Shown: positions 34,085 to 45,650 of the stretch, piece by piece
Numbering within the stretch: the first letter of the stretch is position 1
How the letters are laid out: each line of letters opens with the position of its first letter
Source: Myotis daubentonii
Lineage: Eukaryota > Chordata > Mammalia > Chiroptera > Vespertilionidae
NCBI RefSeq assembly: GCF_963259705.1
Contig: NC_081842.1
Location: forward strand, 38,343,796 to 38,407,795
Direction of reading: 5' to 3'
Length of the DNA: 64,000 nucleotides
Notes under the pieces: model-generated
The model's input: only the letters and a program-made list of their open reading frames with translations
Databases searched by the model: none
Told to the model about the DNA's origin: nothing
Translations under genes and position numbers: made by a program

Positions 34085-34440
34085 GTTATTGAAAATTTTT
34101 CAGTTGTTTTATTCAATAGGCATTCATGTTACAAAAAATACAAAGGAATATTTAATGAAAAGTAAATCTTATATACACCCCTGTCCTCTAAACCTGAAAC
34201 TAAGAACTGTTTCTTATGTGTCCTTTCAGATATGCATATGCAAGTAAATACAGTTTTTATTCATTTTTAATATCAAAGGCAATTTATTACACATGACTCA
34301 ACATCTTGTTTTCTTACTTATCAATATTTCTTGAAGGCCTTTCCATAGAAAAGAGTTCACCAAAGCTTACACATCCTTTTGAAAAGCTCCATGGAATTAT
34401 ATTTGTACTTAACAAAATTATATTTAAATGAATATGGAAG
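34085..34440 (-). mobile_element. Old L1M 3' region
   Basis: Antisense old L1 words: CCTTTCAGATATGCATATGC, AACATCTTGTTTTCTTACTT, GGCCTTTCCATAGAAAAGAG, in the order of L1ME-type 3' ends. Diverged; boundaries approximate. Confidence 0.6.
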
Positions 34441-35060
34441 AACAGACAAGACAAACTAGGCATTTTGAAAAGAGAATAACAACAAAAGTATAATTGTTCT
34501 ACTCAGCTATCTAAATGTCTAAATATAGTCTGAAAAAATAAGTAAAACAGTGCAGTACTAGGGCAAGACAGGTCATAAACAGGAAGAACATAAAAATGAC
34601 CAGGACTCATAAAAAATTTTATTGACCTAGTATACAATAAAAGCTGTGTAGAAAATTGGATATTTTTAAAAAGTTAAATTATATAATTGTCATATCCAAC
34701 ACATATTCCAAACAGATTGAAGAGTTAAATGTAAAAAAAAAGGAGCTATATAAGAAAATGTAGGCAAACATCCATGTGATCTTAGAGTCAATAAGGGTGT
34801 TTTAAGCAAAAGAAGAACCTATAGCAAAATCAATCCTAGCAAGAAACTATAGCAAAATCAAAGAAAGGCACTATAAAGAAAAATGATAGATTTATATGAT
34901 TTCTATTTAAGTTTATAATAACTGATTTGACTACATAAATAGTAAAATCCCATTACATCAGGAAAGTTAATAGGAAAATAACAAATAGAAAACTTTTGGT
35001 ATAAGACATCTTGGAAATGTTTAGATAATGAAACAAAGAGAAAAGAAACAGACTTCATCT
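34441..35060 (+). mobile_element. Old L1M ORF2 remnant
   Basis: Sense L1 ORF2 words: AAAGCTGTGTAGAAAATTGG, AGAAAATGTAGGCAAACATC, ATGTGATCTTAGAGTCAATA, then CATTACATCAGGAAAGTTAA. CTATAGCAAAATCAA occurs twice, 28 bp apart (34819 and 34847). No frame survives. Confidence 0.55.
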
Positions 35061-35765
35061 CTTATATTCTAGAAGTTTTAGGAGAACAGAAGAAAGAATA
35101 AAATTTTAAAGACCAAAGAAGACATGGTTTCCTTACATGACTGAGGAAGCTGCAGGGCACTTAAAGCTGAGTGGGCAGCAAGAGTGTTATCATGGGTTAG
35201 AGAAGCAGCTCATAGATGTCCCAGTTAATATGGAGGTAAAATAAGTACCTGCTTCAAGAAATATTAGTCAGAAACTACCCAGAATATTTTATAAGCTATT
35301 TATTTTTCTGAACTTCCTAAGGAAAATAAATGTAAAATGACTGACAATGTTAGCTTCCTTGAGAACTAGAGGAACATCCACAGAAATTCATGGAATACGC
35401 AATGTCTTGCAATCCTTGCTGAGGGCAAAGCAACTGCATAAAACAGTATGATGTTAATTATTTATTATAGTGCTCTGGAAGAGGCCAAAACATAGGGCCT
35501 CTTTCACTTTGGGGATTTGGGTTTGCAAGTTCCAGGACAGAAGGGAAATAACTTTGAAATTAAAGAAAATCAGAGACTGGAAATTTTGGTTTGGGTCAAA
35601 AAGCCATAATATTTTTTGGTGAACTCCATTTGATGAACCTCAACAATAACTGAAGGGGACAGGGGCATTTATTATGTTGTTTCAGGGCCTGGATATATTC
35701 ATGTGGAAAGATACATGGCTTCATATTACTTTCACCAAATTTAAGTGCCATTCACAAACAAGATG
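35061..35765. other. Unassigned stretch
   Basis: No gene or named repeat. It separates an old L1M piece from a SPIN element. Confidence 0.4.
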
Positions 35766-35773
35766 ATCTATGG

Positions 35774-35995
35774 CAGTGGTTCTCAACCTGTGGGTCGCGA
35801 CCCCTTTGGGGGTCGAACGACCCTTTCACAGGGGTCACCTAAGACCATCGGAAAACACATATATAAGTACATATTGTTTTGTGATTAATCATTATGCTTT
35901 AATTATGTTCAATTTGTAACAATGAAATTGGGGGTCACCACAACATGGGGAACTGTATTAAAGGGTCGTGGCATTAGGAAGGTTGAGAACCACTG
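35774..35995 (+). mobile_element. SPIN-type hAT transposon, complete, perfect TSD
   Basis: It starts CAGTGGTTCTCAACCTGTGG, continues GTCGCGACCCCTTTGGGGG, carries TTAATTATGTTCAATTTGTA, and ends AGGAAGGTTGAGAACCACTG. These are the hallmark sequences of the SPIN (Space Invaders) non-autonomous hAT family. The 8-bp duplication ATCTATGG is perfect on both sides (35766-35773 and 35996-36003). At 222 bp it has no transposase. SPIN is known to have entered several tetrapod lineages horizontally. Confidence 0.96.
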
Positions 35996-36039
35996 ATCTA
36001 TGGTGTTCATTATTCACAACTCACTTCCATACAGATTGG

Positions 36040-36930
36040 GAACAGTACCTAGCCAAAACTCAAAATACAAAGACCTGAGGGGCCTGCTTTTGATTTTGGA
36101 ACAGATGAAAAAAAATGGAAGATAATAAGGCAAATGATTAACAACTTTATATTGAAAGAGATCTCACTAGTAGTAAGAAAAATAAAAACCACCTAATATA
36201 ACTGTAAGCAAAGTATGTAAGGTAATAGCAATTCACTAAAGAAAAGTTTATACAAATTCCCAATAAACAATTTTAACAGATATCTAACTTGTCAGTAATG
36301 CAAAATGGTAAGTAATGCTAAAGCATAATGAAATGCTTTTTTCTTTTCATCTTTGAAGTTGGGAAATATAGTAATTAAATGCACAACTCTCAGTACTGGC
36401 AAATGCTCAGTAAAATATATGTTCCTGTATACTTATTACCATTCTGAAGGGTAACTTGATATTATGTTTCAAAGCCTTCAAGTTGTGAATTTTTTGGTCT
36501 TGTATTTCTATTTGTACAAAGTTACTTTAATAGAATTATCAGATGTGTACAAAAAGATTTATTTACCGGAATATCAATAGAACATGGTGAAAGTTTCAAA
36601 CAATTGACATGACAGTCAGTAGTGTGCTATCATATAAATATTTTACCATACTACACATTGGCTGAAATCACATTTTATGGAAAATGTAATGGCAAGAAAA
36701 ATTTCTCAAAATATATAGTTAAATTTAAAAATCAGATTATATATAATCATATACAACATAAATCAAATTTAAATATATGTGTATGCATAATATAAAAAGA
36801 TAAGGCTTTACACAAACTGTTAACAGTTTCCTGGGTGAAAAAATAAGATTATTTTACATTTTATACAGAAAAGTATTACTATTATAATCATGAAAAGTCA
36901 ATAAATGTTATTTTAAAAAAATTAAAATCA
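36040..36930 (+). mobile_element. Old L1M remnant
   Basis: Sense old-L1 words in order: ATTAACAACTTTATATTGAA, AAAAATAAAAACCACCTAAT, TCTCAGTACTGGCAAATGC, AACATGGTGAAAGTTTCAAA, AAGTATTACTATTATAATCA. The frame is fully decayed. It may be the same insertion as 34441-35060. Confidence 0.55.
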
Positions 36931-38289
36931 GGGCAAACTTCTTTGACTTAGATATTCAACTCTTATTATTCAAGTGTCACATTCACATTATTTTTGCCTG
37001 ACCTTACTAAGTATTGCTTGGGTATGAATTTTCTCAAAAAATACAAACATTATTTAAGATCATATTCAGAAAAACTCTCAGCTCTAAAATTAAATCTTAA
37101 AAGTATCCCCTGGGAGGGTCTAAAATTCTTAACATATTGTTAACGTTTCTGCTTTGTGTTGAGGCAATTGTTTAGATAAAAATGTAATGTTGTATACACA
37201 AAGACTGCAGGATCCTAATTAAGAAGCTACAATACCAATAAGAGTGACACTGCAGACAAAGGCACTGGGATTGATGTTATCTGTGGGCATCAGCCATGGG
37301 GTTTGCCTATGTAAGTTGGCCTTAGCCAGGGAAAGCTCGGACATCATAGGTTCAGATTCCACCCTTGGCACAAACACAAAAATAGGACTGGCAATCTAGG
37401 TCAGAAATTCATTTCAGGACAAATCACAATTTTGCGTGTGATTTTCCAAGTAAATTTTCAGTTTCCTTTCATGGTTTTCTGAGAAAGGCCAAAGCTTTGC
37501 TTTAGTTACATTACTTGAATTGACAACAAAGCTAGTCATGCATGAGAAATTATTATTAATGTGTTTAAAACACCCTTAAATCTGTTTCTATTTCACTTCT
37601 CCCACATTATTAGGACAATCAGCTCCACTCTAGTTTTCTAGTGCTTCTTATCTGGGTTCATATACAAAATGTAAATCAAATGGAAGTCTTCTTGAATTAC
37701 CAAGAGATCTTCCTCTTCAGGCCTATTGATTGATGCCTGTTTCCCAAACATGTGTCAGCACTGAGGTGAGTAATACTTGCAAGTCCACTTTACATAAACT
37801 ACTTGTTAGCTGGCATTTTGGATGCATTGATAGGTAGTAGATATCATAATCTACCAATCTGAAATGTACTGTGGTAGATTTCTGCTAGAAAATGGGGAGG
37901 ACTGGATTTTGGAAGACCAACACTATCACTGAACAAGAAGAAAAATCAAGTGAAAATATGGCAATTATTGGTTTGAAGTCAGCGGACTATAACGACAGAA
38001 AAGAGAATTAGAAGGGCCAGATCCTAGAAAGAAAAGAATGTAGTAATGTAAATGGACTTTGTAGTCACTTTTACCCTAGAGACATTTGCCACTGTTGTGA
38101 ATGGACACAAGGATGAGAATCTGAATTTTGAATTCAGAAAAGGATGCTACCACGGAAAGAGGAAGCAAACAATTCTAAGCTTTTGGTGAAGATATTGCTA
38201 GTTTTCCTCTCACAACAGTTACCAATTTCTGGAGCAATAACAGACAGAAAACTAAAATCTATGCAGAACATTTTTAAAAGATTATGTAA
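36931..38289. other. Unassigned AT-rich stretch
   Basis: No gene or named repeat. A B-box-like GGTTCAGATTCC at about 37350 stands alone without an A box or SINE body. Confidence 0.4.
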
Positions 38290-39229
38290 AGCTTTGGCAG
38301 CCTCATAAAAAGATACCATTAAGCAAGGGAAAAGGCAACCCACAGAGTGAGAGAAAATATTTGCAGCAATATACCCAACAAAAATTTATATCTAAACTAT
38401 ACAAAGAACTACAGATCAATAAGAATATACAATCTAATCCAGTTGAAAACAAATGGGCAAATATATGAACAAGTGCTTCACACTTGGCCAATAATCTTAA
38501 GAAAAAGGTGCTCAACTTCATTAATCAACCAAAAATAATTTAAACCAGAAAGTAATTACCACTACACACCAAAAAAAGGTTAAAATAAAATAAAAATAAT
38601 AATTCCAAGTGTTGGAAGATGTAGAGCAACTGGATTTCACAGACATTTCTGTTGGAAGTATACATTGAAAAAACTATTGGCATTATCTACTAAAGCTAAG
38701 ACTATGCATATCCTTGGTCCAGCTACACTGTTTATACTTTCTTGGCATAACTCTATAGAAATGTATAAGTAAATGCCCCAAAAGACATGTATAAGGATGT
38801 TTATAATGGTACTTTTGATAATATCCCCAAATTTGGAGCTACCTAATTATCTAAAAACAGACTGGGTAAATAAGTAATAGTATATTTGTACAATGAATAC
38901 TATTCAGCAGTGAGCATGAACAAATGATATATACAACAACATGGATAAATCTAAAGGAGAGAAGAAGCTAGACCTAAACGACTGGGTGCCTTCTGTTATA
39001 ATGTTATTGGTAAAAGTTCCCCAAACATAAAATTTGACTAACATGTTAGAAGTCAGGAGAATGGTCAATGTTGGAGGGGTCAAAAGAGGGCTTCTGGGAT
39101 CTGGCCAATGTTCTGTTTTGAAAATGGGTGCTGGTCACATGGGTTTGTTCACTTTGTGACATTTATTTGCTACATACTTTTTTTGTATTTATACACTTGC
39201 TGAAGATATATTTAAATTAAAAATTGCAT
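38290..39229 (+). mobile_element. Old L1M: ORF2 end and 3' UTR
   Basis: GATACCATTAAGCAAGGGAA, AACCCACAGAGTGAGAGAAA, AACTACAGATCAATAAGAAT and AACAACATGGATAAATCTAA mark the ORF2 C-terminal region in sense. It runs on to a decayed 3' UTR (GGTGCTGGTCACATGGGTTT, CACTTGCTGAAGATATATTT). No open frame. Confidence 0.85.
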
Positions 39230-39234
39230 CAGCA

Positions 39235-39432
39235 CAGCCAGTGTGGCTGAGTGGTTGAGTGCTGATCTATGAACCAGGAGGTCAGGGTTCAATTTCAAGT
39301 CAGGACACATGCCTGGCTTGTGGGCTCCATCCCTGGTAGAGGTCATGCAGGAGATGGCAGATCAAAGATTCTCTCTCATCACTGATGTTTTTAACTTTCT
39401 CTCCCTCTCCCTTCCTCTCTGAAATCAACAAC
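39235..39432 (+). mobile_element. Ves-type SINE, diverged
   Basis: CAGCCAGTGTGGCTGAGTGG head, AGGGTTCAATTTCAAGTCAG (B-box region), GTCATGCAGGAGATGGCAGA and CCCTTCCTCTCTGAAATCAA. It is inserted right behind the L1M tail; TA steps follow it. Confidence 0.88.
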
Positions 39433-39442
39433 TATATATATA

Positions 39443-39700
39443 TGGCCAGATTATTATGACCACCTGACGTTTGTAGGCAAATTAGCTATAATTTCACACT
39501 GAAGTTGCTAGAGGGCCAGACCATTATAAATAGGGAAGCAGGTTGTTTACCATGACAGTAGAAGTGATAAACTTTTCTTATGACAAAGTTTATGACCAAA
39601 ACTTATGACATCTTTGGTTAACCTTCGCATCCTAAGTTTGGAAGTAGTCCTACTTGAATATTCTGGATGACTTTTTGTAGCACATTAATGTTTGCTAGAA
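39443..39700. other. Possible Tc1/mariner-like fragment
   Basis: After a TA run comes GGCCAGATTATTATGACCAC, which resembles Tc1-like ends and is echoed 81 bp on by GGGCCAGACCATTATAAATA. No inverted partner end is found, so this is only a possible remnant. Confidence 0.3.
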
Positions 39701-39905
39701 TTAATCAGTGAAGCTATCTCACATGGAATTCTCTTTGTGAATACATTATCTTTAATAGAGGACGATTTAAATTATCTAATTCTTGAATTAGCTTTAGTAG
39801 ATTATGATTTATTATGATTTTTTTAATTTATTCTGTCATCAAATTTATTGAAATAAATGTGTAATTATATTTCCCTGTTAATATCTTCAAGGTCTATATA
39901 ATCTA

Positions 39906-40057
39906 CTAGAGGCCCGATGCATAAAATTTGTGCAAGAGTAGCTCTTTCTTCCCCTGGCTGCCAGCACCAGGCATCCCTCACTGCCCCAGCTTCATCTGGA
40001 AGCTCACCCAGAAGGATGTCCGGTCTAATTAGCATATTACACTTTTATTATTTTAGA
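39906..40057 (-). mobile_element. Short non-autonomous Helitron
   Basis: On the minus strand it starts TCTAAAATAATAAAAGTG at 40057, then TAATATGCTAATTAGACC. It ends with the palindromic TGCACAAATTTTATGCATC and GGGCCTCTAG (CTAG at 39906-39909). The flanks are A (39905) and T (40058). It is only 152 bp, essentially the two termini, and its 5' block matches the Helitron at 5903. It carries no CTCF-like core. Confidence 0.93.
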
Positions 40058-40861
40058 TAGTGATGATCTTTCATTCCTGATATATTTCATCTGTATCTAG
40101 GAGTTTATTAGTTTACTCTTTTCAGAGAATTGACTATTGCTTTAATTGATTTTCTCTATTTTCTTATTTTGAATTACTTTTCCTTCAACTCAACTTTATT
40201 ATATCTACTTTTTTGTTTGCTTTGGATTTAATTTGCTTTGGTTTGCTGTTAACTTAAGGTGGAACTAACTCAGATGATTGATATCAACTCTTTCTTCTTT
40301 TGTAATATAAACATTTGATGCTATATATGTCCCTAGAAGCACTGCATTAGCTGCAAACCATAAAATCTTTAGATTTTTATTAAATTAAAACTATGTCTCA
40401 TGATTTCTTCTTTGGTACAAAAGATGTTTAAAAACATGTAGTTTAGTTTCCAAACATATGAAGATTTTCTATATATTTTTCTATTATTTCTAGCGTAAGC
40501 CTATTATTGAGATCTATTGTACTTTAATACTTGAGTATACTTATTTTGGTAAAAGTTTTACATGTACTTGCAAGGAATGTGTGCTTTGTTATTATTCGAT
40601 AAATTGTTTTGTAATTGTCAATTAAGTATTTAATAAGGTTGCTCATATCTTCTATAGGCTTAATAAAGATTTTTGATACTAAAGATTTTTTCATTAAATA
40701 CAAATATTTAAAGTAAATATTGATATGGTTTGATTTAAATCTCCTATCTTGCTAATTGTTTTTTAAGTAGTCCCATTATTGGGATTTTTTTTCTTCCCGG
40801 CCAGTTTTGAACTGAGTAGTTTTATAATTCTGTTTCATCTCAACTATTGACTTATTTAATT

Positions 40862-41120
40862 TTTTCTTTTTATTAAATTTATTGGGGTGACATCGGTTAA
40901 TAAGGTTATATAGGTTTCACTTGTACATTTCTATGATGCATGATCTATATATTGCATTGTGTGCCCACCACCTAAAGTCAGATCATCTTCCGTCACCATG
41001 TATTTGACCGCCTCTACCCTTTCCTACCCCTGACCCCTCCTTCCTTCTGGTAACCACCATACTGTTGTCTGTGTTTGTAAGTTTTTTGTTTATCTGTTTT
41101 CCTTGTTTATTCATTTTTTG
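40862..41120 (-). mobile_element. Younger L1 3' end inside old L1M
   Basis: TTTTTATTAAATTTATTGGG, GTGACATCGGTTAATAAGG and CAGATCATCTTCCGTCACC are the reverse of a laurasiatherian-type L1 3' UTR and tail. It is better preserved than the surrounding L1M and therefore inserted later. Confidence 0.82.
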
Positions 41121-41790
41121 ATTTCAGTTTTATATCACACATATGAGCAAAATTATCTTTTAGTAGTTGCTCTGGTGTTTACCATATTCATCATTATAAC
41201 AATCTACTCTCAAATGATAATATGCCACTTCATATTGGTATAAAAATCTTACAATAGTATATTTTTTCCACCCATCCTTTGTGTTATTATTGTCATAGAT
41301 TTTATTTCTATATGTGCTATAAACCCCACAATCCATCATTACTATCTTTGCTTTGAACAGTCTTTAAAAGTGATTGAAAAGTCTCAGATCTACCCTTATT
41401 TTTACCTTTTCTTATTGTGTTTTCCTTTAGTTTAGATTTAGCTTTCCATGTGGTATTTTTTTACTCTGAAGGACTTGCTTTAATATTTATTGTGGAGAAT
41501 TCCTTGTGTTGGTAGTAAATTCTCTCTATATTTGTTTTGGGGGGAAAGGCGCAATTTTGCCTTCAGTTTTGAAATATATTTTCCCACTGGGTACATAATT
41601 CTAGGTTGACAGATTTTTACTTCAAACACTTTAAATATGTTTCTCTATTATATTCCGCCTTGAATAATTTCTGATGAGAGGTCTGCTATAATTCCGATCT
41701 TTGTTCCTCTACTTGTATGGTTTAACTTTTCTTCCACTATCTTTCAGGATCTCTTCTTAGCATTGGGTTCTCAGCAGTTTGCTTATGATA

Positions 41791-41925
41791 CAGGGTGGGG
41801 CAAAAACAGGCTTACTAGTACAGTTGTCTGTATGGAAAATAATACAGTAATTAATAAAAAATAACACAAGAATAAACTCTGTGTTTTGCATACTAAAAAC
41901 TGTAAACCTATTTTTGCCCACTCTG
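41791..41925. mobile_element. Mariner MITE with TA target duplication
   Basis: It starts CAGGGTGGGGCAAAAACAGG and ends CCTATTTTTGCCCACTCTG, imperfect inverted repeats of about 28 bp. TA lies on both sides (41789-41790 and 41926-41927). At 135 bp it has no transposase and is built like the MADE1 mariner MITE, with a different terminal sequence. It is inserted in the old L1M. Confidence 0.9.
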
Positions 41926-43720
41926 TATACAGATATGTTTATGTTATATTCTGTGTGGAGTTTTCTGAGCTTCACATATCTGTTGTTCATTATTGTTGGT
42001 TAATTTTGAAACATTCTCAGCCATTAACTATTCAAGCATTTATTCTGTCTACTTTACCTCTTCCCTTCTGGGACTCCAATTATTTCTATTTTTAGACCAT
42101 TTGTTACTGACCCACAGCTCTTGAGTGTTACGCTGCTATTTTTTTGAAGCTATTTCAGTCTCCTTGCATTTTATTTTGGATACTTTATATTGACTTACCT
42201 CCACATTTACTCATTCTTTCCTTAGCTGCATCTAGTCTGCTAGTCAGCCCATTGAAGGAAATTCTCATCGCTGATAACTCATTTTTCATAATTTCCAACA
42301 TTTTTATTTGTCTATTAAAATAATTTTATATATCTGATGAAAGTCCCATTTTCTCATGTATGCTGTCTACCTTTTTAACTATATATTTTAACATATTAAT
42401 CAAAATGATTTTAAACTCCTGTGTAATTGTTTTAATTGTGTCATTGTGTCTGGTTCTGTACCTTACTTTATCTTCTTACAATGAGTCTCTTTTTTCTCCT
42501 GGTTTCTGTGTATTATACAATTTTTAATTGAACATCATATATCAAAAATAGTAGAGTCTGTGGCAAATCGTTTTTATTCTCAGAAAGGGAAACGACTCTT
42601 GTCTCTCAGGCTATTAATGGAGGGTGGGTTTCAACAAACTAGCCAGGAACTGAGTTAGGTTTTGCTGTTCTGCTGTTGTTATCCTCAGTGCATTATAAGA
42701 TGCCAATACCTGCAGGGTTGGGCTGCTGTTCTCTTCTGCTTAGTGAGGGAGCAGGGCTGCATGCCTGAACCACAGAAGGGACCTCTAAATTCTTGCCCAC
42801 TGGTGGGCTGCTTCCACTTGTTACCTGATGCCAAGTTTCTGGTGGGGGTGGGGACAGTTCTTGGTTCTCCTTGTCCAACCTCAGGCTCAGATAAGGCTCA
42901 TGTGCAAGGGCTTTGTGGGTGAGGCACTTTCAGTGTCACCTACAAAGCCCTTCCTCTTCTCCCTCCATCGCAGCCAAACTTTTTTAAAAAAAATCTGCAT
43001 CAGCGCTTCGGCAAAGATATTTTTCTAGCCTTCAAATAGTGGTAGCAAATCTCTGCTTTGTGCTGGTGCAAGATTCTTGGACCAGGAAGTTTTCTTGCCT
43101 TTCCAATAGCATCCCTGGTGGCAAGTGTTTACTGTCCTCTCCCAGTGTCTTAAGACTTTTGTTTCATGTAGAGGAAGGAGCTGGTGGAGTAAGCAGTGTT
43201 TTCTGCTTGTCACCCAGTGGCATCCTATCCATCTCTTGCCCATCTACCTCACCATAGGCAGGGAGTGGGGAGGACACTCCAGTCTCTTTCCCTGCACCCA
43301 ATCTCTGTGAGCACTTCATGGAACCCCTGGAGAATAGCCTGTGAGTGAGAGCAAACCAGCCTGTGTCTAGATCTCAATTCTTCTAAACTGAAAAGTTCGC
43401 ATGCTTCAAGAAGTATTTACAATATTTACTGTGTGTTTTTTTTTTCTTGCTTCTAAGGCAACCACATATTCCTTCTGTGCTTTGCCAAGATTGAAATGGT
43501 TAGTGTCTGCTCTCCTCCAGCCAAGGGGTCTGTCATTTTTCAGAATTAAGTTGTTTGTTTGTTTTCTTGTGACCTCATCACCCTGATGGCTTTGAGATCA
43601 GAGATACATTTGTAGAGTATTTGGCTTTTTCTCATTGTTAGGATGGGAGCAACATTCTTTGGCAGCTTTCAGCAGCCTATGGGGAAGCAGAAATTACCTG
43701 CTAGGATTTTGCTTAGAATT

Positions 43721-44895
43721 AAAACCTACACATCAATTTTGGAAGACTTTTCACTTATGAGTCTTTTAATCCACATATGTATTATGAAAGGGAGTGACTA
43801 ATTTATAAATAATCATTATCTTTATAATTGTACTAATATAATATTGTAAGTATGCACATTGTCTAATGTTAGGGAAAATTACCCTTACTGAAGTCTAGAT
43901 CTTCTCTGGGGTGATGTGGCAGAGGTAGGGAGAAAATGTGGAGGGAAGATGTTGACATTCTCTTTATTCTTCTCATTTCACAGAACATCATAACAATGGT
44001 TCATAGTCAAATAGCTACTAGTTAATTGAAGATGTTAGACCATAACACTGGTCTTAATGGCCCCTTTAAGTTTAAGGGTCTTTTTACTACATCTTAGATA
44101 TGCTAATGCACTTTAAAGAGATCTTTGTATTTTTTCTCTCTCTTTTTTGTAAAAAAAAGTAATCAAAAAATTTTCAGAATGTCAAACATATGAGTGAGTT
44201 CATCTCTTCTCAATTATCTAATTTCTATTCCTACAATCAAAGCTCTCTTCCTTGGATATATGTGCTGAATCCTTTGATTAAAATGAGGTCTTTATTTCTA
44301 TGATTTGTTCGTTTTTATCAGTGCTCTCACTTGGCCTATCATTTTTGTCACTTTGTTTTTTTATACACATTTACATTCTAGGTAGTCTCACCACTTGAAA
44401 AATTATCCTTTCCTGTATCAAAAGCCTTTAAAATGAAATAATATGACAGACAAGCTTTGCCATTCTCTACTTGAGTTTGAGGTCACTGAAATGTGAAGAC
44501 TAAGGCTAGATTTTAAGTTGACTAGCTGTCATCTTATGACTCAAGTAAACATGGCCAGCGTCTGGGAGGAAAATTAGGATATAGAAGTGAGGCCAAGGTG
44601 ACAGTGAAGGGACAAATTATCCCGCAGAGGAATGAATCCCTGGGGCAAGGTAGTAATAACATCCAATGCAGTGAAATAAAGTAGCTGTTGTCTGAACATC
44701 TTCCCAGAGTTACTGTTTTCTTCAAGATAGTAAATGAAAGTTTCCCACTCTTCACTTATATTTATTGGCTTCTGATAGACTTCATCTTTAAGAAACAGAA
44801 GAATACAACAGAACATGCTAATAAAAAAAGTTTAGTAATTTGTAAATAAAAACAAAAAAAGTTAGTTATGAAACAATCGTTTAATCAGGTTGTCT
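43721..44895. other. Unassigned AT-rich stretch
   Basis: No gene or confidently named repeat. Two overlapping minus-strand frames at 44534-44816 (73 and 80 residues) lack domains. Confidence 0.4.
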
Positions 44896-44899
44896 GTCT

Positions 44900-45020
44900 A
44901 TAGCAGGTTTCAGTAAAATATGGCCCACAGGCTAAATCTGACCTGCCACTTGCTTTTGTAAATAAAGACATATTGGGACACAGCCATGTCTATTTTGTCA
45001 ACTCCATGTGCATCTACAGA
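44900..45020 (+). mobile_element. Old hAT fragment (GGCAAACTATGGCCC family)
   Basis: AAAATATGGCCCACAGGCTA, GACCTGCCACTTGCTTTTGT and GGGACACAGCCATGTCTATT follow the left part of a widespread mammalian hAT element with ends like CAGGGGTCGGCAAACT. The right end is missing. Confidence 0.65.
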
Positions 45021-45064
45021 GATATTTTTAATTACAAATTTAATCTTGTACTTGTTTACTAAAA

Positions 45065-45390
45065 ACCTTCCAAAGGATTCTTTTTTCTCCAAAATCCTTT
45101 CTATGGCATATAAGACTATTCATAATATGACCCCTGCTCCCCGTTTATCCCTGTTTCCCATCTTACCTCTGTATTTCAGTCCTGCACTTACAGCGCTTAC
45201 CCCTTGCCACTGGGTCTTTGCACATACTTCTTCTCTTTGGCCTCAACTGACTCATTATTTCTCATATGTCTGGTCCCAGCATAGAAGATATCATTTCCGC
45301 AGGAAAGACCCAGGCCCCAAAGTTCCACGCACTCCCATAACACCCAGAAAATCTGCCAACAGTGATCATGCTATTACTTATTTTGGTTGT
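45065..45390 (+). mobile_element. L2 fragment
   Basis: Words in L2 3' order: TATGGCATATAAGACTATTC, TATGACCCCTGCTCCCCG, GGGTCTTTGCACATACTTC, TATTACTTATTTTGGTTGTT. Strongly diverged. It explains much of the 172-residue frame at 44986-45504. Confidence 0.6.
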
Positions 45391-45394
45391 TTAT

Positions 45395-45650
45395 ATCAAA
45401 GGTTGGTAAACTATAACCATAGGCCAAATCCAGACTTCTGTCTATTTGCACAGTCTGTGAGCAAAGAGAAATTTTTATATTTTAAAATAGTTTTAAAAGT
45501 CTGAAAATAAAAGTCATATCTCATGATGTGCAAAAAATTATATGAAATTCAAATTTCATTGTCCATAAATACAATTTTATTGGAACCTAGCTACACTCAT
45601 TTGTTTTCATATTGTCATACACCAGGGACAGTATTGCAGGTACAGTGATG
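45395..45650 (+). mobile_element. Old hAT element, second copy
   Basis: AAAGGTTGGTAAACTATAAC, CATAGGCCAAATCCAGACTT and CAATTTTATTGGAACCTAGC follow the same hAT family as 44900-45020; CATTTGTTTTCATATTGTC continues it. The right terminal repeat is not visible. Confidence 0.7.

Larger units (their letters stand above)
39720..43720 (-). mobile_element. Old L1M, long antisense copy with three later insertions
   Basis: Antisense ORF2 words between 40080 and 40860 (AATTGATTTTCTCTATTTTC, CTTAAGGTGGAACTAACTC, TAGCTGCAAACCATAAAATC) are followed to the right by upstream L1M text (CCATCCTTTGTGTTATTATT, ACATAATTCTAGGTTGACAG, TTTCTGATGAGAGGTCTGC, CTTCTGGGACTCCAATTATT). The 42580-43720 part fits L1M 5' sequence less surely. 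ORF1 and the endonuclease part are not visible, so the copy is rearranged. A Helitron, a younger L1 tail and a mariner MITE sit inside it. Confidence 0.75.

Noticed and set aside
37305..37375. SINE or tRNA-like block with GGTTCAGATTCC
   Set aside because: No A box at the right distance, no SINE body, tail or target duplication.
44986..45504. 172-residue plus-strand frame
   Set aside because: It runs through the edge of one hAT remnant, an L2 fragment and part of a second hAT; no splice context.
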